Of a stretch of DNA of 64,000 bases, positions 56,420 through 64,000 are shown in pieces. The notes under the pieces were generated by a model. It was not told the DNA's origin. It was given only the letters and a program-made list of their open reading frames with translations, and made no database searches. The stretch is taken from positions 32,796-96,795 of the forward strand of contig JAXDJJ010000047.1 of assembly GCA_034665745.1 (NCBI GenBank), read 5' to 3'. Both the position numbers and the translations under genes were made by a program. This DNA is from JAXDJJ01 sp034665745 (GTDB lineage Bacteria > Actinomycetota > CADDZG01 > WHSQ01). Numbering within the stretch: position 1 is the stretch's first letter; each line of letters begins with the position of its first letter.

Positions 56420-58029
56420 TGAGATCCCGACGCTCACTGCTCGCCTTGGTCCTCTCCATGACTTCGTGCCTTGTCTTGGTCGCGCCCGCGTCCGCCTTAA
56501 CGGGCAGCGGGAGTTGGGGCCACCTTGGAACCAACGGCGAGACTCCACAGGGTTCGGCGCTCAATGCCCACGTCTATGAGATGCACAGGGCCGGCACCAT
56601 CCTGTACGCCGGTGGAGCCTTCACGAACGCTGGAGGCATCCCGTCGGCGGACCGGATCGCGTCCTGGGATGGTGACTCCTGGAAGTCACTCAGCCCAACC
56701 CCTATCGCCGATAACGGAAGCGTTTTCGCGATAGCCCACTACGGGGGCAAGATCTACGCGGGCGGGAACTTCATGAACGCAGGTGGGGATCCGAACGCGG
56801 ACAACCTTGCGGTGTGGGATGGCGTCAGTTGGCAACCGTTCTGCAATTCGGGGATCGGCCCTGCATTCGACGGCAACGTCATGGCGCTCCAAGTCATCGG
56901 TACGACCTTGTACGTGGGCGGAACGTTCCAGAACGCTGGTGGCGTAGCAGCTGCGGACTACCTTGTTGCTTGCGACATGAACACCGGAGCGATGAGCGCC
57001 GTGGTGAGTACAGACGGAGATTTCACCGGCTCCGTGTACGACCTGACAGCCTCTACCGATGGGATCCTGTACGCAGGCGGAACCTTCTCGAACCTCGACC
57101 AGATCGCCGCCGCGGACTTCGTTGCTTCCTTCGATGGCACCGCCTGGAGCAGTCTTGGCACGACCGCGATCGGTGGGATCGTGCGGGGCCTGCACGCGAT
57201 CGGCACGGATGTCTATGTCAGCTCGGATGGGTTGGACATCGGCGGCGAAAGCCGGTCCGACCATCTAGTGAGATGGGACGGCACCACCTACAACCCCGTC
57301 GGCAGTGACACCGCCGGTACGAACGGCTACTTCCCATCAAGCGCGACGATCAACGAGCTCACGACGTCAGGAACGTTGTTGTTCGCGGCCGGACAGTGGC
57401 TTGACGCAAATGGACAACCCAAAGCCGACATGGTGGCGTACTTCGATGGGACCACCTGGAGGGCGATCGGGTCGAACGGAGCTGGGAACGGCGCCTTGAA
57501 CGCCAATACCGAGGGCTTGGCGGTCGTGAGCGGGATCCTTTACGCGGGCGGCGCCAGTACGAGCGCCGGGGGAGATCCGAAAGCCAACTTCGCAGCCTCA
57601 CGCTCACTCAAGTTGGCCGACGCCGAGATCGGTAATTCCAGTGGGAACTATGTCGGCAACGATGTCTATAGCACCACCGGGGCGGGCCAAACGAAGACCG
57701 TCTCGATCGGGCGAGGAACCAGCAAGTTCTTCCCGGTTCTCATCCAGAACGACGGGCTTCTCCCGGCGAGCTTCACTCTCAAGGGCACCGGAGCGGCGAC
57801 CGGTTACACAGTCACATACATCGACTATTCCAACGGGGAGAACATCACCTCAGCCATCAGGAATGGGACGTTCAACACGGGAACGCTCGCCCGGGGCCAG
57901 AGCTTCGCGATGAAGGTGATCGTCAAGTTGTCGTCCAGCGCCGCCGAACGGGGAACCTTCCTCGTCACAGCGGAATCGACGGCCGGTAGCCCGAAGGACA
58001 CGGTCAAAGGCGTCGTCGACGCCACCTAG
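56419..58029 (+). CDS. Secreted kelch-like beta-propeller repeat protein
   Basis: A 536-residue exported protein (signal peptide LLALVLSMTSCLVLVAPASA). It has about seven repeats of the form YAGGxFxNAGGxxxADxxAxWDGxxW (for example ILYAGGAFTNAGGIPSADRIASWDG and LYVGGTFQNAGGVAAADYLVA), predicting a propeller, then a C-terminal beta-sandwich (about 405-535; SKFFPVLIQNDGLLPASFTLKG). No catalytic motif. The start overlaps the stop of the large TolB/Calx-beta gene, so they are probably made together. Confidence 0.75.
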   Translation: MRSRRSLLALVLSMTSCLVLVAPASALTGSGSWGHLGTNGETPQGSALNAHVYEMHRAGTILYAGGAFTNAGGIPSADRIASWDGDSWKSLSPTPIADNGSVFAIAHYGGKIYAGGNFMNAGGDPNADNLAVWDGVSWQPFCNSGIGPAFDGNVMALQVIGTTLYVGGTFQNAGGVAAADYLVACDMNTGAMSAVVSTDGDFTGSVYDLTASTDGILYAGGTFSNLDQIAAADFVASFDGTAWSSLGTTAIGGIVRGLHAIGTDVYVSSDGLDIGGESRSDHLVRWDGTTYNPVGSDTAGTNGYFPSSATINELTTSGTLLFAAGQWLDANGQPKADMVAYFDGTTWRAIGSNGAGNGALNANTEGLAVVSGILYAGGASTSAGGDPKANFAASRSLKLADAEIGNSSGNYVGNDVYSTTGAGQTKTVSIGRGTSKFFPVLIQNDGLLPASFTLKGTGAATGYTVTYIDYSNGENITSAIRNGTFNTGTLARGQSFAMKVIVKLSSSAAERGTFLVTAESTAGSPKDTVKGVVDAT

Positions 58030-58034
58030 CGTGC

Positions 58035-58084
58035 CCACTCGCTGCGCTCGTGCCCCCGGCAGGATTCGAACCTGCGCCCCTCGC
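58035..58084. repeat. Direct repeat copy 1: tRNA-Arg 3' half duplicate
   Basis: Fifty bases identical to 58115-58164. On the minus strand, 58084-58051 reproduce the end of the anticodon stem, the T-arm and the acceptor end of the tRNA-Arg. The 5' half is absent; the bases before it (58085-58114) do not pair as a tRNA, so this is a pseudo-tRNA fragment. Confidence 0.8.
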
Positions 58085-58114
58085 AAAAGCATGCTCGTGA
58101 CGCAGCCATCCTGA

Positions 58115-58164
58115 CCACTCGCTGCGCTCGTGCCCCCGGCAGGATTCGAACCTGCGCCCCTCGC
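58115..58164. repeat. Direct repeat copy 2, overlapping the intact tRNA-Arg
   Basis: Perfect match to 58035-58084, offset 80 bases. It covers the tRNA 3' half (58131-58164) plus 16 bases downstream of the tRNA 3' end. This is the kind of sequence integrases use as attachment sites. Confidence 0.8.
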
Positions 58165-58202
58165 TCCGGAGGCGAGTGCTCTATCCCCTGAGCTACGGGG
58201 GC
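58131..58202 (-). tRNA. tRNA-Arg (anticodon CCG)
   Basis: 72 bases. Acceptor GCCCCCG pairs with CGGGGGC, D-stem GCTC/GAGC, anticodon stem CTCGC/GCGAG with loop CTCCGGA (anticodon CCG, reading CGG), T-stem GCAGG/CCTGC with TTCGAAT loop, discriminator A. CCA is not encoded. It lies ~440 bases from argS, whose product charges it, on the opposite strand. Confidence 0.93.
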
Positions 58203-58248
58203 GTGATGCCCCTGTCACCCTAATCGTCGCCGGAAAAGGTGCGGAAGA

Positions 58249-58254
58249 TAGCAT
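58249..58254 (+). promoter_or_regulatory. Candidate -10 element of the response regulator
   Basis: TAGCAT followed by 6 bases and ATG 58261; no ribosome binding site. Fits a leaderless transcript. Confidence 0.4.
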
Positions 58255-58260
58255 CGCGAT

Positions 58261-58635
58261 ATGGCGGCAGAAGAGAAGCGCATCCTGATCGCAGATGACG
58301 ACCCCGTTATCTTGCGATTGATACAGGTGAACCTCGAGCTCGAGGGTTATCAGGTACTGCTTGCGAACAACGGCCAGGAGGCCGTTGATCTGGCGACCGC
58401 CGAGAACCCGGACCTCGTGATCCTCGACATCATGATGCCGCGCCTCGACGGCTACCAGGCGTGCGAGCAACTCAAGGCATCCGATGTCACCAAGGAGATC
58501 CCGGTCATCTTCTTGTCCGCGAAAGCGCAACAAGGTGACATAGAGAAGGGCCAGTCCTACGGGGTGGCTGCTTACCTGACGAAGCCTTTCGACCCCACCG
58601 AGTTGCTCGAGGTGGTCGAGCAGCACGTCTCCTAG
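58261..58635 (+). CDS. Single-domain response regulator
   Basis: A 124-residue receiver domain alone. Acidic pocket ADDD (11-14), phospho-acceptor Asp56 (VILDIMMPRLDG), the Ser of FLSAKA and Lys of YLTKPFDPTELL are all present. With no output domain it would act by protein contact, like CheY or DivK. No kinase gene is adjacent; the PdtaS-type kinase at 12680 is a possible but unproven partner. The argS start follows 9 bases after the stop. Confidence 0.92.
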   Translation: MAAEEKRILIADDDPVILRLIQVNLELEGYQVLLANNGQEAVDLATAENPDLVILDIMMPRLDGYQACEQLKASDVTKEIPVIFLSAKAQQGDIEKGQSYGVAAYLTKPFDPTELLEVVEQHVS

Positions 58636-58644
58636 GACTCCGGC

Positions 58645-60300
58645 TTGATCACCGACCGCTTGGCGTCCCTGGTGGGCCGTGCTCTGGAAGCTGCCGCAGC
58701 AGCGGGAGACATCCCGGCCCCCCTTTCCGACCAACTTCTATTCGAACGTCCGCGCCGTCGTGAGCACGGCGACTGGGCCACCAACATCGCGTTGTCTCTG
58801 GCACAAGGGGGCGGGAATCCACGTGCGATCGCCGAGTCGATCGTCAAGCATCTGCCCGAGTCCGATCTGATCGACAAGGTCGAGATAGCGGGGCCCGGGT
58901 TCTTGAACTTCAAGCTTGCCGATTCGTGGCTTCATGATGTCGTCCGCGAGGCGGCTGATGCGAAGACGACCTTCGGACGAGGGGCGCCTACAGGAACGAA
59001 GTTCAACGTCGAGTACGTCTCCGCGAACCCAACCGGACCGATCAACGTCGTGAGCGGCCGGCACGCGGCCATCGGCGATGCGATCGCGAGCCTGCTCGAG
59101 GCCGCCGGACACACCGTTACGCGTGAGTTCTATGTCAACGACGCCGGACGCCAGGCGCGCCTCTTCGGTGAGTCGATCGCGGCCCGCTACCTCGAGTTGC
59201 ACGGGAGCGTCGCCGACATCCCCGAAGGGGGTTACCAGGGCGACTACGTCATCGATATCGCGCGTGCGGTTGATGCCGAGATAGGCGACTCACTCGTGGA
59301 CAAGGATGCCGAGACTCGCAACGAGGAATTCAGACGTCGTGGCCTTGCTCTCATGCTCGATGAGATGCGCGCCTCGTTGGAGCGCTTCGGAACGACCTAC
59401 GACCTGTGGTTCTCCGAGCAGACGTTGCACGCGGCCGGTGATGTCGAGCGTGCCATCGCTGCGCTCGAGGACAAGGGACTCGTCGAGGAGCGCGATGGGG
59501 CCAAGTGGCTTTTGACCACCCGCTTCGGCGACGACAAGGATCGCGTCATCGTCCGAGCCAGTGGCGAGCCCACTTACCTCGCTGCGGATGCGGCTTACCT
59601 GATGAACAAATTCGGTCGCGGTTTCGACAGGCTGATCTATCTCTGGGGCGCGGATCACCATGGTGCGATCAATCGATTGAAGGCTGCTGCCCAAGGACTT
59701 GGGTTCGACGCCGACGCGGTGGAGATCCCGATCGTCCAGGTAGTCACGCTGTCCAGCGGCTCGGAGAGTCTTAAGGGATCGAAGCGCGCAGGGGTCATCG
59801 TGAAACTGGATGATCTCGTTGACGAAGTCGGCGCTGATGCGGCTCGCTACACGTTCCTAACCCGCTCGATCGAAGCTCCACTCGACTTCGATGTGGCGGC
59901 GGTGAAAGAACAAGCACCCGAGAACCCGGTCTATTACGTGCAGTACGCGCACGCGCGTATCTGTTCGATCCTCGCGAAGGCGGCGTCCGAGGGCCACCAA
60001 CCTGATCCGGACACGGCACCGCTCGATCTCTTGAAGGAGCCTGCCGAGGACCAGCTGATGCGCAAACTCGCGTCGTTCGAGGAAGTGACCGGCGAAGCGG
60101 CGTCTCAGCGGTCCCCCCAGAAGATGACCCGTTACGTCGAAGAGCTGGCGTCAGACTTCAGTGCCTTCTATCGGGACTGCAAGGTGGTCACCGACGACGA
60201 TGACCTCACCGCCGCGCGCATCGCCCTTTGCGTCGCGACGAAACGGGTGATCGCCGACGGTCTCGCCATCCTCGGGGTATCGGCCCCCGAGCGCATGTAG
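58645..60300 (+). CDS. argS: Arginyl-tRNA synthetase
   Basis: A 551-residue class I synthetase. The N-terminal Add-1 domain (LFERPRRREHGDWATNIALSLA), NVEYVSANPTGP, FYVNDAGRQARLF, RASGEPTYLAADAAYLMNKF, YLWGADHHGAINRLKAA and the C-terminal anticodon-binding DALR region are all ArgS. The HIGH site is unusual: NVVSGR where HxGHGR is usual, and the KMSKS region reads LKGSKRAG. TTG 58645 begins the N-terminus (MITDRLASLV). It charges tRNA-Arg and heads argS-lysA-hom-thrC. Confidence 0.93.
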   Translation: MITDRLASLVGRALEAAAAAGDIPAPLSDQLLFERPRRREHGDWATNIALSLAQGGGNPRAIAESIVKHLPESDLIDKVEIAGPGFLNFKLADSWLHDVVREAADAKTTFGRGAPTGTKFNVEYVSANPTGPINVVSGRHAAIGDAIASLLEAAGHTVTREFYVNDAGRQARLFGESIAARYLELHGSVADIPEGGYQGDYVIDIARAVDAEIGDSLVDKDAETRNEEFRRRGLALMLDEMRASLERFGTTYDLWFSEQTLHAAGDVERAIAALEDKGLVEERDGAKWLLTTRFGDDKDRVIVRASGEPTYLAADAAYLMNKFGRGFDRLIYLWGADHHGAINRLKAAAQGLGFDADAVEIPIVQVVTLSSGSESLKGSKRAGVIVKLDDLVDEVGADAARYTFLTRSIEAPLDFDVAAVKEQAPENPVYYVQYAHARICSILAKAASEGHQPDPDTAPLDLLKEPAEDQLMRKLASFEEVTGEAASQRSPQKMTRYVEELASDFSAFYRDCKVVTDDDDLTAARIALCVATKRVIADGLAILGVSAPERM

Positions 60301-60309
60301 CAAAGCAAC

Positions 60310-60315
60310 TAATCT
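60310..60315 (+). promoter_or_regulatory. Candidate -10 element of lysA
   Basis: TAATCT, 7 bases, then ATG 60323; no ribosome binding site. It would allow lysA to be transcribed apart from argS. Confidence 0.4.
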
Positions 60316-60322
60316 TGCGACC

Positions 60323-61624
60323 ATGAAAGACGTTCTGCCCCTCTCTGCCTCTAGTTCCGCCGATGGTCATCTGATGATCGGTGGCCTCGACACGGTCGAT
60401 CTCGCCGACGAGTTCGGCACGCCCCTGATCGTTTTCGACCGTGCGACGTTCGAGGGCCGGGCGAAGACTTACACGAGTGCCCTCGACCCGGCCCAGGTCC
60501 ACTACGCCGGCAAATCGTTCTGTTGTGTTGCAGTTTGCGAGCTGGTCGACCAACTCGGGTTGTCGCTCGACGTCTGCACCGGGGGAGAGCTCGCCACGGC
60601 GTTGGCCGCAGGCTTCCCGGCGGAACGCATCACGTTCCACGGCAACAACAAGTCCGAAGACGAGTTGCGTGCTGCCCAGGTTGCGGGGGTCGGACGGGTG
60701 GTCGTGGATTCGTTCGACGAGATCGACCGACTCGCACGTTGCGGCGTGAAGACGAAGCTGATGATCCGAGTGACCCCTGGGGTCGAGGCGCACACGCATG
60801 AATTCGTGCAGACCGGTCAGGAAGACTCGAAGTTCGGATTCTCTTTGCATGACGGGGTTGCACTCGAGGCCATCAAACGCGCGTCCGAGGTTCCAGGATG
60901 CGACCTTGCCGGTCTCCACGCGCACATCGGTTCACAGATCTTCGAACTTGCCGCCTTCGACCTCGCGATCGAGCGGTTGGCAGGACTGGCCGCCGAAGCG
61001 AAGCGCGCTCATGGATTCGATGTGCGCGAGCTGAACGTTGGTGGCGGTCTCGGTATCGCACACACCCGTGATGAGATGACACCCGATCCTGCCGAAGCGG
61101 TCGAACGGATGAGCTCTGCGATCGCGAAGAGCTTCGGCGCACAGGGACTTCCGGTTCCGCAGATCTTCGTTGAGCCCGGCCGGTCGATCGTTGGGTCCTC
61201 CGCCGTCACCTTGTACCGGATCGGCACTGTCAAGCGCATCCCCGGAGTGCGGACCTATGTGTCCATGGACGGCGGGATGTCCGACAACATCAGGCCCGCT
61301 CTCTACAGTGCGCGCTACGAAGCGTTCCTCGCGAATCGGATGGACGCGCCCGAAGGCCCGCGCGTAACCGTCGCCGGCAAGCATTGCGAGTCCGGTGACA
61401 TCCTCATCAAGGATGTCCATCTGCCCGACGACATCGCGCCCGGTGACCTCCTGTGCGTTCCGGCAACCGGCGCTTACACCTATTCGATGGCAAGCAACTA
61501 CAACAGAGTGCCTCGCCCGGCTGTTGTGATGGTCCATGAGGGAAGGTCCACGGTCATCCAAGAACGAGAAACGGTGGACGATCTCCTTCGCCTCGACCGT
61601 CGTTTGGACGGTTCTCCCCTCTAG
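60323..61624 (+). CDS. lysA: Diaminopimelate decarboxylase
   Basis: A 433-residue fold-type III PLP enzyme making L-lysine from meso-diaminopimelate. PLP-binding VHYAGKSFCC (Lys64), HAHIGSQIFEL, LNVGGGLGIAH, FVEPGRSIVG, and the active-site CESGD and ATGAYTYSMASNYN are present. Length is normal. The gene order argS-lysA-hom-thrC is the common actinobacterial arrangement. Confidence 0.95.
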   Translation: MKDVLPLSASSSADGHLMIGGLDTVDLADEFGTPLIVFDRATFEGRAKTYTSALDPAQVHYAGKSFCCVAVCELVDQLGLSLDVCTGGELATALAAGFPAERITFHGNNKSEDELRAAQVAGVGRVVVDSFDEIDRLARCGVKTKLMIRVTPGVEAHTHEFVQTGQEDSKFGFSLHDGVALEAIKRASEVPGCDLAGLHAHIGSQIFELAAFDLAIERLAGLAAEAKRAHGFDVRELNVGGGLGIAHTRDEMTPDPAEAVERMSSAIAKSFGAQGLPVPQIFVEPGRSIVGSSAVTLYRIGTVKRIPGVRTYVSMDGGMSDNIRPALYSARYEAFLANRMDAPEGPRVTVAGKHCESGDILIKDVHLPDDIAPGDLLCVPATGAYTYSMASNYNRVPRPAVVMVHEGRSTVIQERETVDDLLRLDRRLDGSPL

Positions 61625-61639
61625 TCCAGAAGCCTCGGA

Positions 61640-61645
61640 TACCGT
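61640..61645 (+). promoter_or_regulatory. Candidate -10 element of hom
   Basis: TACCGT followed by 6 bases and ATG 61652; no ribosome binding site. Confidence 0.35.
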
Positions 61646-61651
61646 CTATCT

Positions 61652-62947
61652 ATGGCAGAACCCGTTCGAGTGGGCCTTCTTGGTTGTGGGGTCGTAGGCA
61701 GCGCCACCGCGCGCATCCTGTCTAGCCACGCGGCCGAGATCGAGACCCGCACGGGCGCTCCGATCGAGGTGAAGCGAGTAGCGGTGCGCGATATGTCGCT
61801 CGACCGAGGCCTAGATCTCGATGCATCGGCGTGGACCACGGACCCCTGGGAGGTAGTCGGCGATCCGTCGATCGACGTCATCGTCGAAGTCATGGGTGGG
61901 ATCGAACCGGCAAAAGCGCTGATCCTGGAGGCCATCTCGAACAAGAAACACGTCGTGACGGCGAACAAGGAACTGCTCTCTGCCTTCGGTGCCGAACTGA
62001 TGGAGGCCGCCGAGACGAACGGCGTCGATCTTTTGTTCGAGGCGGCCGTTGCAGGGGGCATTCCGATCATCCGTCCGATCCGCGAGTCGCTGGCTGGCGA
62101 CCGTGTCAAGCGCGTGATGGGCATCGTGAACGGCACCACGAACTTCATCCTCACGCGCATGTCCGAGATGGGGGAGTCATTCGAGGAAGCGCTAGAGCAA
62201 GCAGTGCGTCTGGGCTACGCCGAAGCGGATCCAACCGCTGACGTGGATGGACACGACGCGGGAGCCAAGATCGCGATCCTCGCGTCGCTTGCTTTCGACG
62301 CAAGGGTCGTATCGAGCGACGTGCCCACCGAAGGCATCCGAAACATCACACGTGCTGATATCGCTTCGGCGCGTCAACTCGGGTACGAAGTGAAGCTCCT
62401 TGCAGTGGCAGAACTGAACGACGGTCAGATCTCGGCGCGCGTCCATCCGGCGATGATCCCGAAGACCCATCCCTTGGCATCAGTACGTGACGTCTACAAC
62501 GCCGTCTTCATCGAGGCCGAGCAATCCGGCGACCTGATGTTCCTTGGCAAAGGAGCAGGCGGCGCACCTACTGCCGCAGCCGTCGTGGGCGATGTCGTCG
62601 AGATCGCCCGAAACTCCTCGCAAGGTGCTCGTAGTCCTGGGTACGTGGGATTCCACCACAACGCGACGATCAGGGCTGAGAACGAAACCGCGGTTCGCTA
62701 CTACATCGTCTTGTCCGTGGCGGACCAGCCCGGTGTGCTTTCCGAGGTAGCCGGCGTCTTCGCACGACATGGTGTGTCGATCGCCAGTGTGCGACAGGAA
62801 GGGTTCGGTAGCGAAGCCACGCTGATGTTGATCACGCACATCGCCACCGAGGGGCAACACCGCGCGACGCTCGAAGAACTTCGAGGTAGCGAGGGCGTCA
62901 AGGCGGTTGAGTCGACCATCAGGGTCGAAGGGACCCAGGAAGGGTGA
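61652..62947 (+). CDS. hom: Homoserine dehydrogenase
   Basis: A 431-residue NAD(P)-dependent enzyme reducing aspartate semialdehyde to homoserine. Nucleotide motif LLGCGVVGSA (about 8-17), VVTANKELLSAFG, GGIPIIRPIRESLAGDRVKRVMGIVNGTTNFIL, the catalytic GYAEADPTADVDGHDAGAKIAIL, and a C-terminal ACT domain (about 350-425, VADQPGVLSEVAGVFARHGVSIASVRQ), which usually gives threonine feedback control. It overlaps thrC by GTGA. Confidence 0.95.
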   Translation: MAEPVRVGLLGCGVVGSATARILSSHAAEIETRTGAPIEVKRVAVRDMSLDRGLDLDASAWTTDPWEVVGDPSIDVIVEVMGGIEPAKALILEAISNKKHVVTANKELLSAFGAELMEAAETNGVDLLFEAAVAGGIPIIRPIRESLAGDRVKRVMGIVNGTTNFILTRMSEMGESFEEALEQAVRLGYAEADPTADVDGHDAGAKIAILASLAFDARVVSSDVPTEGIRNITRADIASARQLGYEVKLLAVAELNDGQISARVHPAMIPKTHPLASVRDVYNAVFIEAEQSGDLMFLGKGAGGAPTAAAVVGDVVEIARNSSQGARSPGYVGFHHNATIRAENETAVRYYIVLSVADQPGVLSEVAGVFARHGVSIASVRQEGFGSEATLMLITHIATEGQHRATLEELRGSEGVKAVESTIRVEGTQEG

Positions 62948-64000
62948 CCGGCCCCCTCACGGTTGCAGGAAAACGCGGCGTCATCCGCAGGTATTTCGAG
63001 CACCTTCCGGTGTCGGATGCCACACCGATCGTCACGTTGGACGAGGGCGACACACCTCTCATCTACTCGGAACGATTCTCCAAGGAGATGGATGCCGAAG
63101 TGTGGCTCAAGTACGAAGGCTTGAACCCGACGGGGTCGTTCAAGGACCGTGGCATGACCGTTGCTATCTCGAAGGCCCTCGAAGAAGGCTCGCAGGCAGT
63201 GGTGTGTGCATCGACAGGCAACACGTCGGCTTCCGCCGCCGCGTACGCGGCTCGTGCCGGGATGATCTGCGCGGTCCTCATCCCCCAGGGGAACGTCGCC
63301 TTGGGGAAGTTGGCACAAGCACTCGTGCACGGCGCTCGGGTGCTCGAGATCGAGGGCAACTTCGATCAAGCCTTGGAGCTCACCAAGGAGATGTCCAAGA
63401 CCCACCCCATCACTCTGGTGAACTCGGTCAACCCGTTCCGCATCGAAGGTCAGAAGACCGCATCGTTCGAGATCGTCGAGGCCCTTGGGCGTGCCCCGGA
63501 CCTCCACGTCATGCCGGTCGGCAATGCCGGGAACATCACGGCGTACTGGCGTGGCTACAACGAAGCGAAGGCATTGGGATGGTGCGACTCGCTGCCCCAG
63601 ATGCACGGGTTCCAAGCGGAGGGGGCGAATCCGATCGTCCGTGGCGAGATCGTGGCCGACCCGAAGACGATCGCGACTGCGATCCGCATCGGTAACCCGG
63701 CGTCGTGGTCCGGTGCTACCGAGGCGGCCGGCTCATCCGGGGGCGGCATCTATTCGATCAGGGACAAGGAGATCCTCGAGGCTTATCGCTCGCTGGCCCA
63801 GGAGGGCATCTTCGTAGAGCTCGCCTCCGCCGCTGGGGTCGCGGGGCTGCGGCAGATGAAGTCCCAAGGGCTGATCCCTTCCGGAGCCATCATCGCGTGC
63901 GTGCTGACGGGTCACGGTCTGAAGGATCCAGACTGGGCGATCGCCGGTGCCCCGCAGCCCATGCTGGTTAAGGCCGAGATCGGCCCGATACTCTCCGAGC
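62944..64000 (+). CDS. thrC: Threonine synthase (3' end cut by window)
   Basis: At least 352 residues, running off the window end. PLP Lys67 lies in NPTGSFKDRGM; ASTGNTSASAAAYAARAG, LVNSVNPFRIEGQKT, VGNAGNITAYWRGY and the C-terminal LTGHGLKDPDWAI identify fold-type II threonine synthase, which converts O-phosphohomoserine to threonine. GTG start overlaps the hom stop (GTGA). The 3' end and probably thrB lie beyond the window. Confidence 0.95.
   Translation, partial: MTGPLTVAGKRGVIRRYFEHLPVSDATPIVTLDEGDTPLIYSERFSKEMDAEVWLKYEGLNPTGSFKDRGMTVAISKALEEGSQAVVCASTGNTSASAAAYAARAGMICAVLIPQGNVALGKLAQALVHGARVLEIEGNFDQALELTKEMSKTHPITLVNSVNPFRIEGQKTASFEIVEALGRAPDLHVMPVGNAGNITAYWRGYNEAKALGWCDSLPQMHGFQAEGANPIVRGEIVADPKTIATAIRIGNPASWSGATEAAGSSGGGIYSIRDKEILEAYRSLAQEGIFVELASAAGVAGLRQMKSQGLIPSGAIIACVLTGHGLKDPDWAIAGAPQPMLVKAEIGPILSE

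Noticed and set aside
58085..58130. A second complete tRNA upstream of the tRNA-Arg
   Set aside because: Only the 3' half is present; no matching acceptor or D-arm can be paired.
1..64000. CRISPR arrays, insertion sequences, phage genes, toxin-antitoxin pairs
   Set aside because: No regular short repeats with spacers, transposase, integrase or typical small antitoxin/toxin pair was seen.

Overview
This G+C-rich window looks like chromosome of an actinobacterium, probably a deep-branching or uncultured lineage. Actinobacterial markers include BldC- and BldD-type regulators, a SigH/SigR sigma factor with its zinc anti-sigma partner, a TB7.3-type biotin carrier next to a PdtaS-type histidine kinase, SigF with an RsbW-like partner, LmeA, DUF3105 and DUF2203 proteins, Ku, and an argS-lysA-hom-thrC run. 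No plasmid or phage genes, CRISPR array or insertion sequence was seen. Nearly all the DNA is coding and no gene-free stretch exceeds 300 bases.

Layout. 1-3.8 kb: cell-wall genes (a membrane-anchored Mur ligase and Ddl) beside a hydrolase. 3.8-5 kb: sigH/rshA-like pair and bldC. 5-12.7 kb: acyl-CoA metabolism (two enoyl-CoA hydratases, carboxylase beta subunit, BKACE, small biotin carrier), a sulfatase, a DUF2203/phosphoesterase pair. 12.7-20.7 kb: PdtaS kinase, secreted beta-propeller protein, DMT transporter, PBP1A, sigF, rsbW-like, ku. 20.9-31.7 kb: bldD, envelope and secreted proteins (sugar dehydrogenase, a pseudo-deacetylase/L,D-transpeptidase fusion, NlpC/P60), mscL, topoisomerase IB, glpX. 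31.7-43.1 kb: MFS exporter, ECF sigma/anti-sigma pair, a compact module of ATP-grasp ligase, two esterases and an ABC-2 exporter, an AidB-like dehydrogenase, a stand-alone acyltransferase, lmeA and a rhodanese. 43.2-58 kb: a nearly continuous run of exported proteins (BNR propeller, S15 hydrolase, two tandem neutral-ceramidase-like enzymes, a very large TolB/Calx-beta protein, another propeller). 58-64 kb: tRNA-Arg with a duplicated 3' half, a response regulator, then argS-lysA-hom-thrC (thrC runs off the end).

Three non-coding signals recur. (1) A ~66-base paired-hairpin repeat occurs in two full copies whose stems differ by compensatory changes, and two partial copies start with the same TAATGCGGACCG block; three of the four supply the stop codon of a gene. 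(2) Many genes have a TANNNT hexamer 6-9 bases before the start codon, as expected for leaderless transcripts; in three divergent gene pairs only 24-26 bases apart, the two opposing -10 hexamers overlap. (3) The mscL leader carries a tandem duplication that allows mutually exclusive hairpins, one of which buries the ribosome binding site.
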